Assembly (NCBI RefSeq): GCF_002159555.1
Contig: NZ_NFIV01000006.1
Span: 62,001 to 126,000, forward strand
Direction of reading: 5' to 3'
Origin: Muribaculum sp. An289
Lineage (GTDB): Bacteria > Bacteroidota > Bacteroidia > Bacteroidales > UBA932
DNA length: 64,000 nt
The notes under the pieces are model-generated. The model searched no databases and was not told where the DNA came from. It saw only the letters and a program-made list of their open reading frames with translations. Numbering within the stretch: the stretch's first letter is position 1; each line of letters starts with the position of its first letter. The position numbers and the translations under genes were made by a program. Below, one piece after another: positions 8,671 to 16,571 of the stretch.

Positions 8671-9632
8671 AGCGTGTTCGTAATAGGTGGTCTTTCTGAA
8701 TTTAGCCTGCCTATACGTTCACGTATCACCCCGCAATATTTGTCTTTAAGTTCATCATTCAGAAATGACCTGTCAATAACTTCCTCCATTTCAGGCAAAA
8801 GCTTTACATATTTCCTAATAAGGCGTTCAATGGTTTTCTGCTCGGCCCCCATCATCATACCCGATAATATAAAGTCCGACCGTTTCAGTTTCTGCTTTTT
8901 CCCATTCAGGGTCAATGCCAGTTCTTCCTTATCTTTCGGATTCAGGATCACGCCATTCAGCAAATCGTAGGCTGGAGTCAGACGTATAATCCCATCTGTC
9001 GGTTCATATAAAGAAAAATTCTTCAGATGCATATCGTTATTTCCGGTAATCCATGAAAACAATATTACTTCGAAAAAATTGGTAACATCCATTTTAGGCA
9101 TTGAAGAATATTGTACTATCGTTTTGGCAATACGTTCATAACTGCTTTTATATTTATGCTCGGTAAGTCTTTCAGTCAGTTGGCACATATCTTCCATTGC
9201 CACCTTTTCACCGGTACTTGAGCGGTCAATCCGTTTTGTTAAATAACACAGGCTGTTGTCGGCCATACGCATCAATGTATGTGGTACTACGTCAATTCTG
9301 GCCAACTCAGCCAAATGCATTGTCAAATCTTCCGTTTCGGGCATCTGTTCGAGTCGTACTGTTTGAGGTTTGCATATAAAATTTCCCCATAAGCCAACGA
9401 TAGTCAGTCTTTGACTCCCTTCATGTTCATTGAGATGTAGGGACAATTTGGGCTGTACGCCGGTAAGTGAAGTACGGTCTTTGATAACCTGTATTGCCAA
9501 TTTCTCCAACTCCTCACAAGTATAATCCAAAACAGGGACTTTCTCCGTCCCAAAGAATTTCTTTGCGCACTTGGCATGAAAATCCGTCTCTCCCTTTTCA
9601 AGCGGGCGGTAACAATACAAGCATTTATCCAT
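8667..9632 (-). CDS. hipT: HipT-like serine/threonine kinase toxin
   Basis: A 321-residue HipA-type kinase missing the N-subdomain 1, which is encoded separately by the preceding gene. A CxxC...C motif opens the protein (C4, C7, C22). The Gly-rich/ejectable loop reads RTSLTGVQPKLSL with Ser55 and Thr57. The catalytic loop is NNDMHLKN (Asp200, Asn205) and the metal-binding motif TPAYDLLN has Asp223. In characterised HipBST systems HipT phosphorylates tryptophanyl-tRNA synthetase and HipS is the antitoxin; the target here is inferred only. It overlaps hipS by 8 nt and the serine hydrolase by 4 nt. Confidence 0.85.
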   Translation of the reverse strand: MDKCLYCYRPLEKGETDFHAKCAKKFFGTEKVPVLDYTCEELEKLAIQVIKDRTSLTGVQPKLSLHLNEHEGSQRLTIVGLWGNFICKPQTVRLEQMPETEDLTMHLAELARIDVVPHTLMRMADNSLCYLTKRIDRSSTGEKVAMEDMCQLTERLTEHKYKSSYERIAKTIVQYSSMPKMDVTNFFEVILFSWITGNNDMHLKNFSLYEPTDGIIRLTPAYDLLNGVILNPKDKEELALTLNGKKQKLKRSDFILSGMMMGAEQKTIERLIRKYVKLLPEMEEVIDRSFLNDELKDKYCGVIRERIGRLNSERPPITNTL

Positions 9633-9963
9633 TTGTATTTTCCTCCTCGATTACCTGCTCGACACTTACGGCGCTGATACAGTCATTACAACAAAGTAAC
9701 AGTAAAGACATCCTGTCAAGTATACTGATATCCGTATTGCGCAAAGCCACATCCAGCAGCCACCCCTCAGGGATAAGGCCGTCGAAGAACGGGAACAGGA
9801 CATTGCTTCTGTAGGCCTCTTCCCGCAAAGGTAAAGTCAGGCTGATAGGTTTTGCTCCTGTCGATTTTATATACTCCGGAAGATAATAAAACTCATAACC
9901 TTGGTCTCCTTCCGTAAGCACTCCTGCCAGTAAATTTTTGTAATATATGTTTGCCCGTCTCAT
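9625..9963 (-). CDS. hipS: HipS-like protein (HipA N-subdomain 1)
   Basis: A 112-residue protein matching the first subdomain of HipA, with PISLTLPLREEAY and FPFFDGLIPEGWLLD, the part that normally precedes the kinase Gly-rich loop. It is a separate gene here, translated with 4-nt overlap from hipB and 8-nt overlap into hipT. This split order (B-S-T) is the hallmark of HipBST, where the small protein neutralises the kinase. An alternative is a frameshifted hipA, but clean overlaps and start codons argue for a genuine split. Confidence 0.8.
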   Translation of the reverse strand: MRRANIYYKNLLAGVLTEGDQGYEFYYLPEYIKSTGAKPISLTLPLREEAYRSNVLFPFFDGLIPEGWLLDVALRNTDISILDRMSLLLLCCNDCISAVSVEQVIEEENTNG

Positions 9964-10169
9964 CGCTGTTTATTTTGTTTCGGTTGTGGAGCCATTTCAT
10001 AATTGAAGAAATCAAGCAATTGATTTACTTTGTCAAGGCGTAATGTGGATTTCCCTTGTTCCAAATCACGGACGAACCGTAATCCGACACCGGATTTGAC
10101 GGAAAGCTCCTCTTGGGTCATATTGAATTGCTTTCGCAATGATTTTACAGTAGCGGAAAGATTATTCAT
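9960..10169 (-). CDS. hipB: HipB-like XRE-family DNA-binding antitoxin/repressor
   Basis: A 69-residue protein made almost entirely of a Cro/C1-type helix-turn-helix (KSLRKQFNMTQEELSVKSGV, then LEQGKSTLRLDKVNQLLDFF). It is the first gene of the hipBST-serine hydrolase operon and should repress it. Repeated GGGTAYAAA half-sites lie directly upstream, one of them overlapping the probable -7 box. Confidence 0.85.
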   Translation of the reverse strand: MNNLSATVKSLRKQFNMTQEELSVKSGVGLRFVRDLEQGKSTLRLDKVNQLLDFFNYEMAPQPKQNKQR

Positions 10170-10268
10170 GTACCAAATTATAACTGTTCGGGTACAAATA
10201 TATGAAAATATTTTGTTGTTATATCATATTGGGTATAAATCATTAAATAAGAGTATTTTTATACCCGT
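10169..10268 (-). promoter_or_regulatory. hipB promoter with repeated operator half-sites
   Basis: A TATATTTG -7 box (minus strand) is at 10195-10202. Around it are GGTACA/TGTACC half-sites forming an inverted pair (10169-10196), gggtataaat at 10231-10240 and an inverse ataccc near 10261-10266. The GGGTAYAAA repeats fit binding sites for the HipB dimer and would allow autoregulation. Binding is inferred. Confidence 0.45.
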
Positions 10269-10412
10269 TGTGATATAAAATTGCTTTTTGAAAGCACAAA
10301 GTTTCTTATGGCGGTACCCACAACTCCCTCGCGTTGGCGATGAATTTTTTAGTAATGTATTTTTTTCAAACACCCCGCACCGTAAAAGTCCACACAAAAG
10401 TCCATAAAACAC

Positions 10413-10449
10413 CAGCGCGACAAACAAATTTTCTTTGTTCATCGCGCTG
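10413..10449. terminator. Hairpin left of the element boundary
   Basis: cagcgcgacaaacaaa at 10413-10428 pairs with 10434-10449 with three mismatches in 16 and a 5-nt loop. No T-run follows the stem closely. It could be a terminator or an integrase-site structure. The rest of the 470-bp gap 10170-10641 holds the hipB operators, a degenerate end repeat near 10358-10385 and the left attachment site, with no gene seen. Confidence 0.35.
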
Positions 10450-10480
10450 ATATTCAGTTATTTAACCTAAATAAAGGCTT

Positions 10481-10504
10481 CTAATATTCCTCCTCGTTGA
10501 AGAA
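10481..10504. repeat. Left attachment-site copy (24-bp direct repeat)
   Basis: Identical over 24 bp to 38334-38357 (core attcctcctcgttgaagaa). The right copy is the last seven codons and stop of the 73-aa gene at 38334-38555, so this left copy is a detached duplicate of a gene end, as expected after site-specific integration. Confidence 0.85.
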
Positions 10505-10641
10505 ATTTATCTATATTGACTATCAGTATATTATGCAACAGTCGATGAAATTTGCGCAAACAAACCGCACCGCCTGAGACGGGCTGAGGCGATGGGAGGA
10601 AAAGGGAGGACAAACAAAAATTTCCATTCTTTACAACAACC

Positions 10642-12753
10642 TTACTCAAATGTAAACGTATATGATGGATACATATTTTGTAGCTTACATTCCCACTTGT
10701 CCGGCAGCTGTTTGTACTGCCACTGATGTCTTCTTCCACATACTCTATTTCCTATAATGGTGTGCCCCATAAAGACTTTAAAATTTGAGTCGAAATCCTC
10801 ATGAAAGCCAAGATCCTTATGATTACCTGCTATCCAAAGTTGACCGTCAGTAATTATATCAAAAAAAACGGCAAGACGCCTATCGTCCCACTTGGGACCA
10901 GTAAAGCACCTATTTCTTTCGTCCGAAAAGAATTCATCTTGTTTTCTGCCTATGAAATCAGACAAGTCATCCTGAGTGAACGCATATGTATAATTATTGC
11001 TGATCTCCTTATAGAATCTTAAGAAAGCACCATGACGCACAATCCGTTTCCATGAAGAAGTTTCATAATTCCTGTCGTAGTATGGACTCACTCGCCTCCA
11101 AAATGCATTCCCTTCGCTGTCTTCATAATGAAGGAGAATTCGTTTGAGAAGAATCTCGTTTCTTGATGTTGCATCCTTAGGGAACATGACATCATAGTTA
11201 TGTATCAAATTTTTAAGAGCTTCTTTAACATCAATATTGAGAGCGGCAATATCCTCGAGATAACTGATGATTGTATCACCTCCGACGTCCTCACCATCAA
11301 GGAAATAGGATTTATCTTGAATCTTCCAAATTAAAGATTCAATCTCAGGATCATTTATATATCTCGAAACATATAAATGTTCTTTAGATATGAATTTACG
11401 ATTTTCCTCATCGAGTTCATCCAAATTCGTCATATTGCAGCGAGTGGAATGAATAGTTTGAACAAAAGTCCCTAATGACGCATCATTGGTTTTTCTTGAA
11501 TGAAAGTTAAGGTAGCAGAGATGCATGAGTCTAACAAAGGTCATTTTATTGATTCCTTCCGGATTCTTTGATAACTTTTCGAGAAAGTAATAGTAGAACA
11601 ATGGCCACAGAAAGACTGCGTTTTCTCTTTGAGTCGTGTCAGTGTCTTTTTCAATAAGCCATTTAGCATCTGTTGTATTGATTTTTGCCCAAATATCTTG
11701 TTTCAAAGTACTAATCCAGTCAGTATAGTATCCTGGATATATTTGTTGCAATTCTTTGTTCCAATCTGTGTCAACCATGAATTGCAGAGCCTCTACTGAG
11801 TTTTTCATATCTTCAATGGAGCTAAGTTGAATCTTTAAATTATTTTCCATTGCGTCTATACATGCAATGAGATTATTGAAGCCTTTGTCTGCATCATAGT
11901 TTGCCTTACTGCCGCACCCTTTGGCTCGATTCCGCCAAAAGTATGTTTGCCATTCTTCCCAAAGTCTTCCCCATTCCTTCAATTGAGACATCTCTGCTAC
12001 TTTCAGCTTTCTTGATTTCTGCATTTCATTGTTTGACAGTTCTTCTCCTCTTGAGTTCATAGTGATGTAAAGTTCTTCTCCTTGAGAAGTTACATCAGTC
12101 TTAAAATGCCAAAAATGTATCTTGGTGAGAAGATAGTCATAATAGAAGCCATCAGAATTACTAAATATCTCTTCAATGCATTTAATTGCTCTCATGATAT
12201 TGCTGACGGTCATATCATTCTGATAGTCTTTCAAAAGCCAGCACGGATAAGTCTCACTGGTAATTTCTTTCAATGTTTGCAGACTATCGTCAGATTTAAA
12301 ATGCTCAACCAAATCGTAGATAAACCTGTGTGTAAGTTGGCGAACCTTGTAGTCAAAAGCCATTGATCCGTCATCCCAACGTATCAGATTACAGAAATCC
12401 GTCATTCGGTTCTCCCTGGCCGCTCTTACAAGTAGTAGGATAAATAGAGTCGTGAATCGTTGCTGACCATCTATCAGGTATTCATCTACAATTCGGCTGG
12501 ATAGGTCTCGGATGTACTGAGGCTTGTAAGAATAGAGGAATCCTATATGATGGTTTTCTTGACTATGCGCATAATGACAATGTTCATCAATTTGTGCTTC
12601 GTCTCTAATGCTTTCCAAGAATGGAATAAGTACACTACTGCAATTGTCGGGACTGCCCCAAACATATTCCCTTTGTATCTCAGGAACTATAAAATCATGC
12701 AGAGAGAGTAGTGTTAGCAAATTCTCATCTCTCAAATATGTTTGTCTTTTCAT
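10642..12753 (-). CDS. DUF262 family protein, GmrS-like, no HNH domain seen
   Basis: A 703-residue protein with the DUF262 (GmrS/ParB-like nuclease-NTPase) motif LIDGQQRFTTLFILL near residue 91, preceded by VPEIQREYVWG. DUF262 proteins form the NTP-hydrolysing half of type IV GmrSD restriction of modified phage DNA. The C-terminal third lacks the DUF1524 HNH signature (EHI.P..) found in the upstream partner. It follows the other DUF262 gene by 10 bp, so the pair probably act together. The large middle region (about 250-520) is not recognised. It is the leftmost cargo gene of the element. Confidence 0.75.
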   Translation of the reverse strand: MKRQTYLRDENLLTLLSLHDFIVPEIQREYVWGSPDNCSSVLIPFLESIRDEAQIDEHCHYAHSQENHHIGFLYSYKPQYIRDLSSRIVDEYLIDGQQRFTTLFILLLVRAARENRMTDFCNLIRWDDGSMAFDYKVRQLTHRFIYDLVEHFKSDDSLQTLKEITSETYPCWLLKDYQNDMTVSNIMRAIKCIEEIFSNSDGFYYDYLLTKIHFWHFKTDVTSQGEELYITMNSRGEELSNNEMQKSRKLKVAEMSQLKEWGRLWEEWQTYFWRNRAKGCGSKANYDADKGFNNLIACIDAMENNLKIQLSSIEDMKNSVEALQFMVDTDWNKELQQIYPGYYTDWISTLKQDIWAKINTTDAKWLIEKDTDTTQRENAVFLWPLFYYYFLEKLSKNPEGINKMTFVRLMHLCYLNFHSRKTNDASLGTFVQTIHSTRCNMTNLDELDEENRKFISKEHLYVSRYINDPEIESLIWKIQDKSYFLDGEDVGGDTIISYLEDIAALNIDVKEALKNLIHNYDVMFPKDATSRNEILLKRILLHYEDSEGNAFWRRVSPYYDRNYETSSWKRIVRHGAFLRFYKEISNNYTYAFTQDDLSDFIGRKQDEFFSDERNRCFTGPKWDDRRLAVFFDIITDGQLWIAGNHKDLGFHEDFDSNFKVFMGHTIIGNRVCGRRHQWQYKQLPDKWECKLQNMYPSYTFTFE

Positions 12754-12763
12754 AATAATATCA

Positions 12764-14665
12764 TTAAAATAGGAAGTTTCTAATCTGGTCTACAATGTAT
12801 TGCCTCCTTAACACAATGTCTCTCTTATCCCATTGTAGCATATATGAAGGATCTGACCGTTGGTCTTCGGTTGCCATTATTTTTGAGAAGGCGTCAAGGA
12901 CATGTGGCCTGATATACTCGCCCCTTGCGGCTTTCTTCATAATGTCAAAATGCTTCTGTGTGTATGAGGCATTACCATAACCTCTATTGATTTTATCTTG
13001 CAGAAGACAGACGTTTCCCAAAGAGTTTAGAGGTATAATTTCGTTTGTCATCTTATTGTTGAACCAATTCCTGAAGTTTTCATTGTCATGAATCAGGGGC
13101 CAATAGTAGTCAACTAATCCAAAGGCCCATTGTTCTGTTTTCTTACCGTACCCACATTTATAGGCAATCTTAATGTAATCCTTTAATGTTTCGATCCGAT
13201 ATCCGGTGTTTAATGGCGTTTGCGGGAAGATATGCTCTTTATCCTCTTTGACAGCACAGAAATGCTGGGAATCAAGATTGGCAATTGGGAATTTGGTTGC
13301 TTTTGAGTTCTGAATACGGATAACATCCAAGAGTACCATGACAGGAATCATTTCCTCATCGTCATACCAGTTTTGTTGGAAATTTAAATCCTCATCCGAA
13401 AGGGTTCCTCCATTATCATCGGTGGTTTTGAGTACGGATTTGATCCAACCTTTCTCCCGAATCTTCTCTTTCAAGTTCGAGATGAATGATAAGCGGTTGT
13501 GAGAAATCCACAGATTTGTGAGTTCATTGAATGTCATTCCCAGATAGACAGCGCAGTACATGACTAAATGGTACAACTCGGAATCATCGTACCAATATTC
13601 GACAAGACGCTGGATATCCTGTATATAAATAAACAGGCGACACAGATTATCAGAATGTTCAAAATACATCAGTTTAATTGTACCACTTCCTTTCAAAAGA
13701 GTATCTTCATGAATGCCAAGATATTTTTGTCCTTCATAAGTCTGAACTATCAGCTTGTAGAGGGTGTCAATGGGGTATCTACTTTCATCGAACTTTATGT
13801 GTTCTCCTTTTGAGTTGATATTTCTGGTAAAATATTTGAAATAATTCTGTCGCTCCTCGTTACACCACCAATTGTTGATTGAATCTAGTTTTAGGCCATT
13901 TTTTATACGATTCTCATTAAGAATGACATCATGCTTGATAGGATCATGAATATCTTCTACGTCCTTTCTGGCTACCCGGGTAATCACTATTGCACGAATA
14001 AGATCAGCCCCATCCAGAGGAACTCGTTTACCATTAAGGTTGTCAAACAAGTCGAACTCTTGATCTGAATTTATTTGAGGAAGGTTGACAATCAATTTTA
14101 CATGGTTCAGGATTTTGTCCTTCATCATATCTTTTTTTTCTGAATGTTCCTTGAACCACGATTCGATTGTTCTACATGTATTGTACATGTAAAATATATC
14201 CTGATAATTGTATTGATCGTCTTCTTCTATGCCCAGTTCGCTCCATTCCAGCAACCTGCCTCCTTGTTGACTAGCATTGTTTTTGAATGCTGACAACTTC
14301 CAGTTAAATACATAATTTTTAAGAAAATTCATTGATTCCTCACGGACATCATATTGCAATTTCCCTTCAATCAACTCAAATTCCCCAAAATATGCTAAAA
14401 GTAACGAAAGGGTTGTAAGTCTCTGTTGCCCATCAACTACATTATAATTTCTATCCTTTTGGGCTACTATTGTAATATTCTGGAGACAATAAAAGACATC
14501 GTTATCTCCATGAGTCTCGAAAGAGTCAATATCATCTAATAATTGCTCTATATCTGTTATCTTCCATTTATATCCACGTTGATATGCTGGAATTGTAAAA
14601 TGTTCTCCAGATTTAAGATATTCCGCAAATAACTCTCGTACTGAAAAAATAAGTTCCATGTTCAA
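12764..14665 (-). CDS. GmrSD-type type IV restriction-like protein (DUF262 plus DUF1524 HNH)
   Basis: A 633-residue protein with the DUF262 motif VVDGQQRLTTLSLLL near residue 77 and an HNH-type DUF1524 end: KEHIFPQTPL near residue 475, then SLGNVCLLQDKINRGYGN. This is the fused GmrS-GmrD layout: an NTP-using sensor module followed by a nuclease that cuts modified DNA. It is the first gene of a two-gene operon with the DUF262 protein at 10642. Whether it recognises glucosylated or other modified cytosines cannot be told. A 171-bp gap separates it from the SLATT gene, which is on the same strand. Confidence 0.8.
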   Translation of the reverse strand: MNMELIFSVRELFAEYLKSGEHFTIPAYQRGYKWKITDIEQLLDDIDSFETHGDNDVFYCLQNITIVAQKDRNYNVVDGQQRLTTLSLLLAYFGEFELIEGKLQYDVREESMNFLKNYVFNWKLSAFKNNASQQGGRLLEWSELGIEEDDQYNYQDIFYMYNTCRTIESWFKEHSEKKDMMKDKILNHVKLIVNLPQINSDQEFDLFDNLNGKRVPLDGADLIRAIVITRVARKDVEDIHDPIKHDVILNENRIKNGLKLDSINNWWCNEERQNYFKYFTRNINSKGEHIKFDESRYPIDTLYKLIVQTYEGQKYLGIHEDTLLKGSGTIKLMYFEHSDNLCRLFIYIQDIQRLVEYWYDDSELYHLVMYCAVYLGMTFNELTNLWISHNRLSFISNLKEKIREKGWIKSVLKTTDDNGGTLSDEDLNFQQNWYDDEEMIPVMVLLDVIRIQNSKATKFPIANLDSQHFCAVKEDKEHIFPQTPLNTGYRIETLKDYIKIAYKCGYGKKTEQWAFGLVDYYWPLIHDNENFRNWFNNKMTNEIIPLNSLGNVCLLQDKINRGYGNASYTQKHFDIMKKAARGEYIRPHVLDAFSKIMATEDQRSDPSYMLQWDKRDIVLRRQYIVDQIRNFLF

Positions 14666-14836
14666 ATAAAGTATTATGACTTGCTATTATTCTCTATTGT
14701 TAATGTAAATATGCCAATAATCTTTAGAAAACTATACAATGCATTATACCAGTCTACAAGAACAAAAGTCAGGATATCTTTATAATTCGATTGATAATAA
14801 TACTATTGTAAACTTCTCGCTTTTGCAACCTATATC

Positions 14837-15397
14837 TTATAATTGTAAATTACTGGATATGATTTGAGAAATTTCTTCATCGGTTGTCGTAGATTCTTGC
14901 TTATTCTTTAATGCTTTTGAGGCCTTATTTACAGCTTCGCTGGATGTGTATGGAACAATACCTGAATAGATAATATTTTCTATCTGCTCTAAGCGTAGGC
15001 GAATTTCCGATATTTGTTCCTTTGTGTATAAACCAGCTTTTATATCAGATAAAAAACCGGCATATCTGTTACGCAAATCATGCATAATTGCCGCAAATCT
15101 TTCGTTGTCGGCCGCTTTCTTTTCCAAATTCTCTGCCTTGTATTTAGTCGTAAAATAAGTTAATGCTAGTGATAAAAAGGCTATTAATGGAACAATCACT
15201 ATTTCTGGCAACCATTTAAATATATTAGTAATAGCCGAAGCTGATACTAATGCAGATAAAAAAGAAAGAATTAAATTTTGCTTTTTTCTTTTAGCTAGGT
15301 AAATATCGGCTTGGCATAAATGAATTTTGTGCGTCCAGATAATTTTATTAAAACGCTCAAGAATTTCTCTATATTGAATAGCTATTTGATTATCCAT
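14837..15397 (-). CDS. SLATT-domain transmembrane effector (CBASS-associated)
   Basis: A 186-residue protein with an N-terminal helix, two close transmembrane helices (about residues 37-58 and 65-82, LILSFLSALVSASAI and IVIVPLIAFLSLALTYF) and a long amphipathic, probably coiled-coil tail. This is the SLATT layout (SMODS and SLATT-associated 2TM effector), thought to form membrane pores when a cyclic nucleotide is sensed. It starts 4 bp after the nucleotidyltransferase gene, the usual pairing. The specific SLATT subfamily is not assigned. Confidence 0.78.
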   Translation of the reverse strand: MDNQIAIQYREILERFNKIIWTHKIHLCQADIYLAKRKKQNLILSFLSALVSASAITNIFKWLPEIVIVPLIAFLSLALTYFTTKYKAENLEKKAADNERFAAIMHDLRNRYAGFLSDIKAGLYTKEQISEIRLRLEQIENIIYSGIVPYTSSEAVNKASKALKNKQESTTTDEEISQIISSNLQL

Positions 15398-15401
15398 GTT
15401 C

Positions 15402-16211
15402 TTATTCTTCTGACATATATTTTAAGACTTTTCTTAATACATCAATATAACCAGATGTTTCAACAGGCATTTCACTTCCTGGTGCGGTAAGATTAAAATT
15501 CCAAATTGGGCATGAATTATAAAGTCTCTTTTCGTAGGTGCCGGTTGGATAATCCGAGCGTTGTTCCCACTCCCTTGTCCAATGCCAATCAGCAATATAG
15601 TGATAAACGAAACTGTCAATCACAATTCCTGGAAGATGGTAACTACTGAAATGGTTATCACGAATTTCACGCATATGTTTACAAGTGTCGAATAATAAGC
15701 CATTACTTGCTGCATTTCTTTCCCTCATTGCTTGCTGTTCAATTTTAGGATCTGTTGTCAACCAGTTACCACCCATGTTCGAATCTGGGTAATCATATTT
15801 TCCGTTCCAATTCCCCAACCAATCCTCTTGACGAAAAGCTGGTAAAATTTCAAATCTAATACCATCCGTAAAGTTTATCACTACAACTTGTCCGTCCCCA
15901 TGTATGTCACTCCTTGGATAGGTTTTCAAAATGGCATTTTTTAATGCTTGTAACAATCGTGATTGACCGTTACCTTTTAATATGTCATACCTTTCATATT
16001 CTCTTCTCGGCAACTCTACAAGCATATCAATATCACTCGTATCGATAGCAGTACCTCTTCCATAGGAACCTACATACAAACTATGGGTAGTTTCACTATC
16101 ACTATTCCAAAATTCCGAGTTCACGGCTCTGGTTATTCGTTTATAGCGCTGAGAGACCAACAAACGTTGATCTGCACTTATTATTTCTCCTCTCTTTTTT
16201 ACTGTATCCAT
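15402..16211 (-). CDS. CD-NTase / SMODS nucleotidyltransferase (CBASS cyclase)
   Basis: A 269-residue DNA polymerase beta-fold nucleotidyltransferase. The active-site motif reads GSYGRGTAIDTSDIDMLVE, with Gly48-Ser49 and the metal-binding Asp60 and Asp62. The third acidic residue is in RFEILPA (Glu121). These proteins make cyclic di- or trinucleotides after phage infection and activate a partner, here the SLATT protein 4 bp downstream. Start chosen at 16211 (MDTVKKRG), not the upstream in-frame Met at 16250, because the latter adds a poorly conserved hydrophobic tail. No Cap2/Cap3 accessory genes are present, so it would be a minimal two-gene CBASS. Confidence 0.8.
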   Translation of the reverse strand: MDTVKKRGEIISADQRLLVSQRYKRITRAVNSEFWNSDSETTHSLYVGSYGRGTAIDTSDIDMLVELPRREYERYDILKGNGQSRLLQALKNAILKTYPRSDIHGDGQVVVINFTDGIRFEILPAFRQEDWLGNWNGKYDYPDSNMGGNWLTTDPKIEQQAMRERNAASNGLLFDTCKHMREIRDNHFSSYHLPGIVIDSFVYHYIADWHWTREWEQRSDYPTGTYEKRLYNSCPIWNFNLTAPGSEMPVETSGYIDVLRKVLKYMSEE

Positions 16212-16269
16212 ATTAATGTATTTTAGATGCAAAAATAGTAAAACAATCAAGTTACTGAATATAATTCGC

Positions 16270-16277
16270 TATATTTG
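16270..16277 (+). promoter_or_regulatory. -7 box for the type I restriction operon
   Basis: TATATTTG matches TAnnTTTG and lies 22 bp before the HTH gene start at 16300. The intergenic region to the divergent CBASS cyclase is only 88 bp, so both operons may share control sequences. Confidence 0.6.
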
Positions 16278-16299
16278 CGCAATAAAATTGCATCTAAGA

Positions 16300-16506
16300 A
16301 TGAAACTAAATAGGATAAAGGCAGTCTTGTCGGACAAAGGTATTTCCCAAACGTGGTTGGCTAAAAAACTGGATAAGAGCTTCAGTATGGTCAATGCCTA
16401 TGCTTGCAACAGAATCCAGCCTAACTTGGAGACACTGCAGCAAATTGCAGAGATTCTTCAGGTAGACTTAAAAGATCTGATAACAGACAAGGATGAACGT
16501 CAATAG
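16300..16506 (+). CDS. XRE-family HTH regulator of the restriction operon
   Basis: A 68-residue Cro/C1-type helix-turn-helix protein (VLSDKGISQTWLAKKLDKSF, SMVNAYACNRIQPNLETLQQIAEIL). Start chosen at 16300 (MKLNRIK) because upstream codons are not HTH-like and the promoter box lies within them. It precedes hsdR by 65 bp and probably acts as a controller of the restriction genes and perhaps of the divergent CBASS pair. The N-terminal 55 residues are DNA-binding and the tail is acidic. Confidence 0.8.
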   Translation: MKLNRIKAVLSDKGISQTWLAKKLDKSFSMVNAYACNRIQPNLETLQQIAEILQVDLKDLITDKDERQ

Positions 16507-16571
16507 TTTGTTCTTTGTAGATGTTATTTTTCTAGTATGCAACTTCCGATAATATAAAAATATAGGAATAT

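Noticed and set aside
9636-9660. Resemblance of the hipS end (ttcctcctcg) to the attachment site
   Set aside because: Only 10 bp match and both encode glutamate runs; likely chance.
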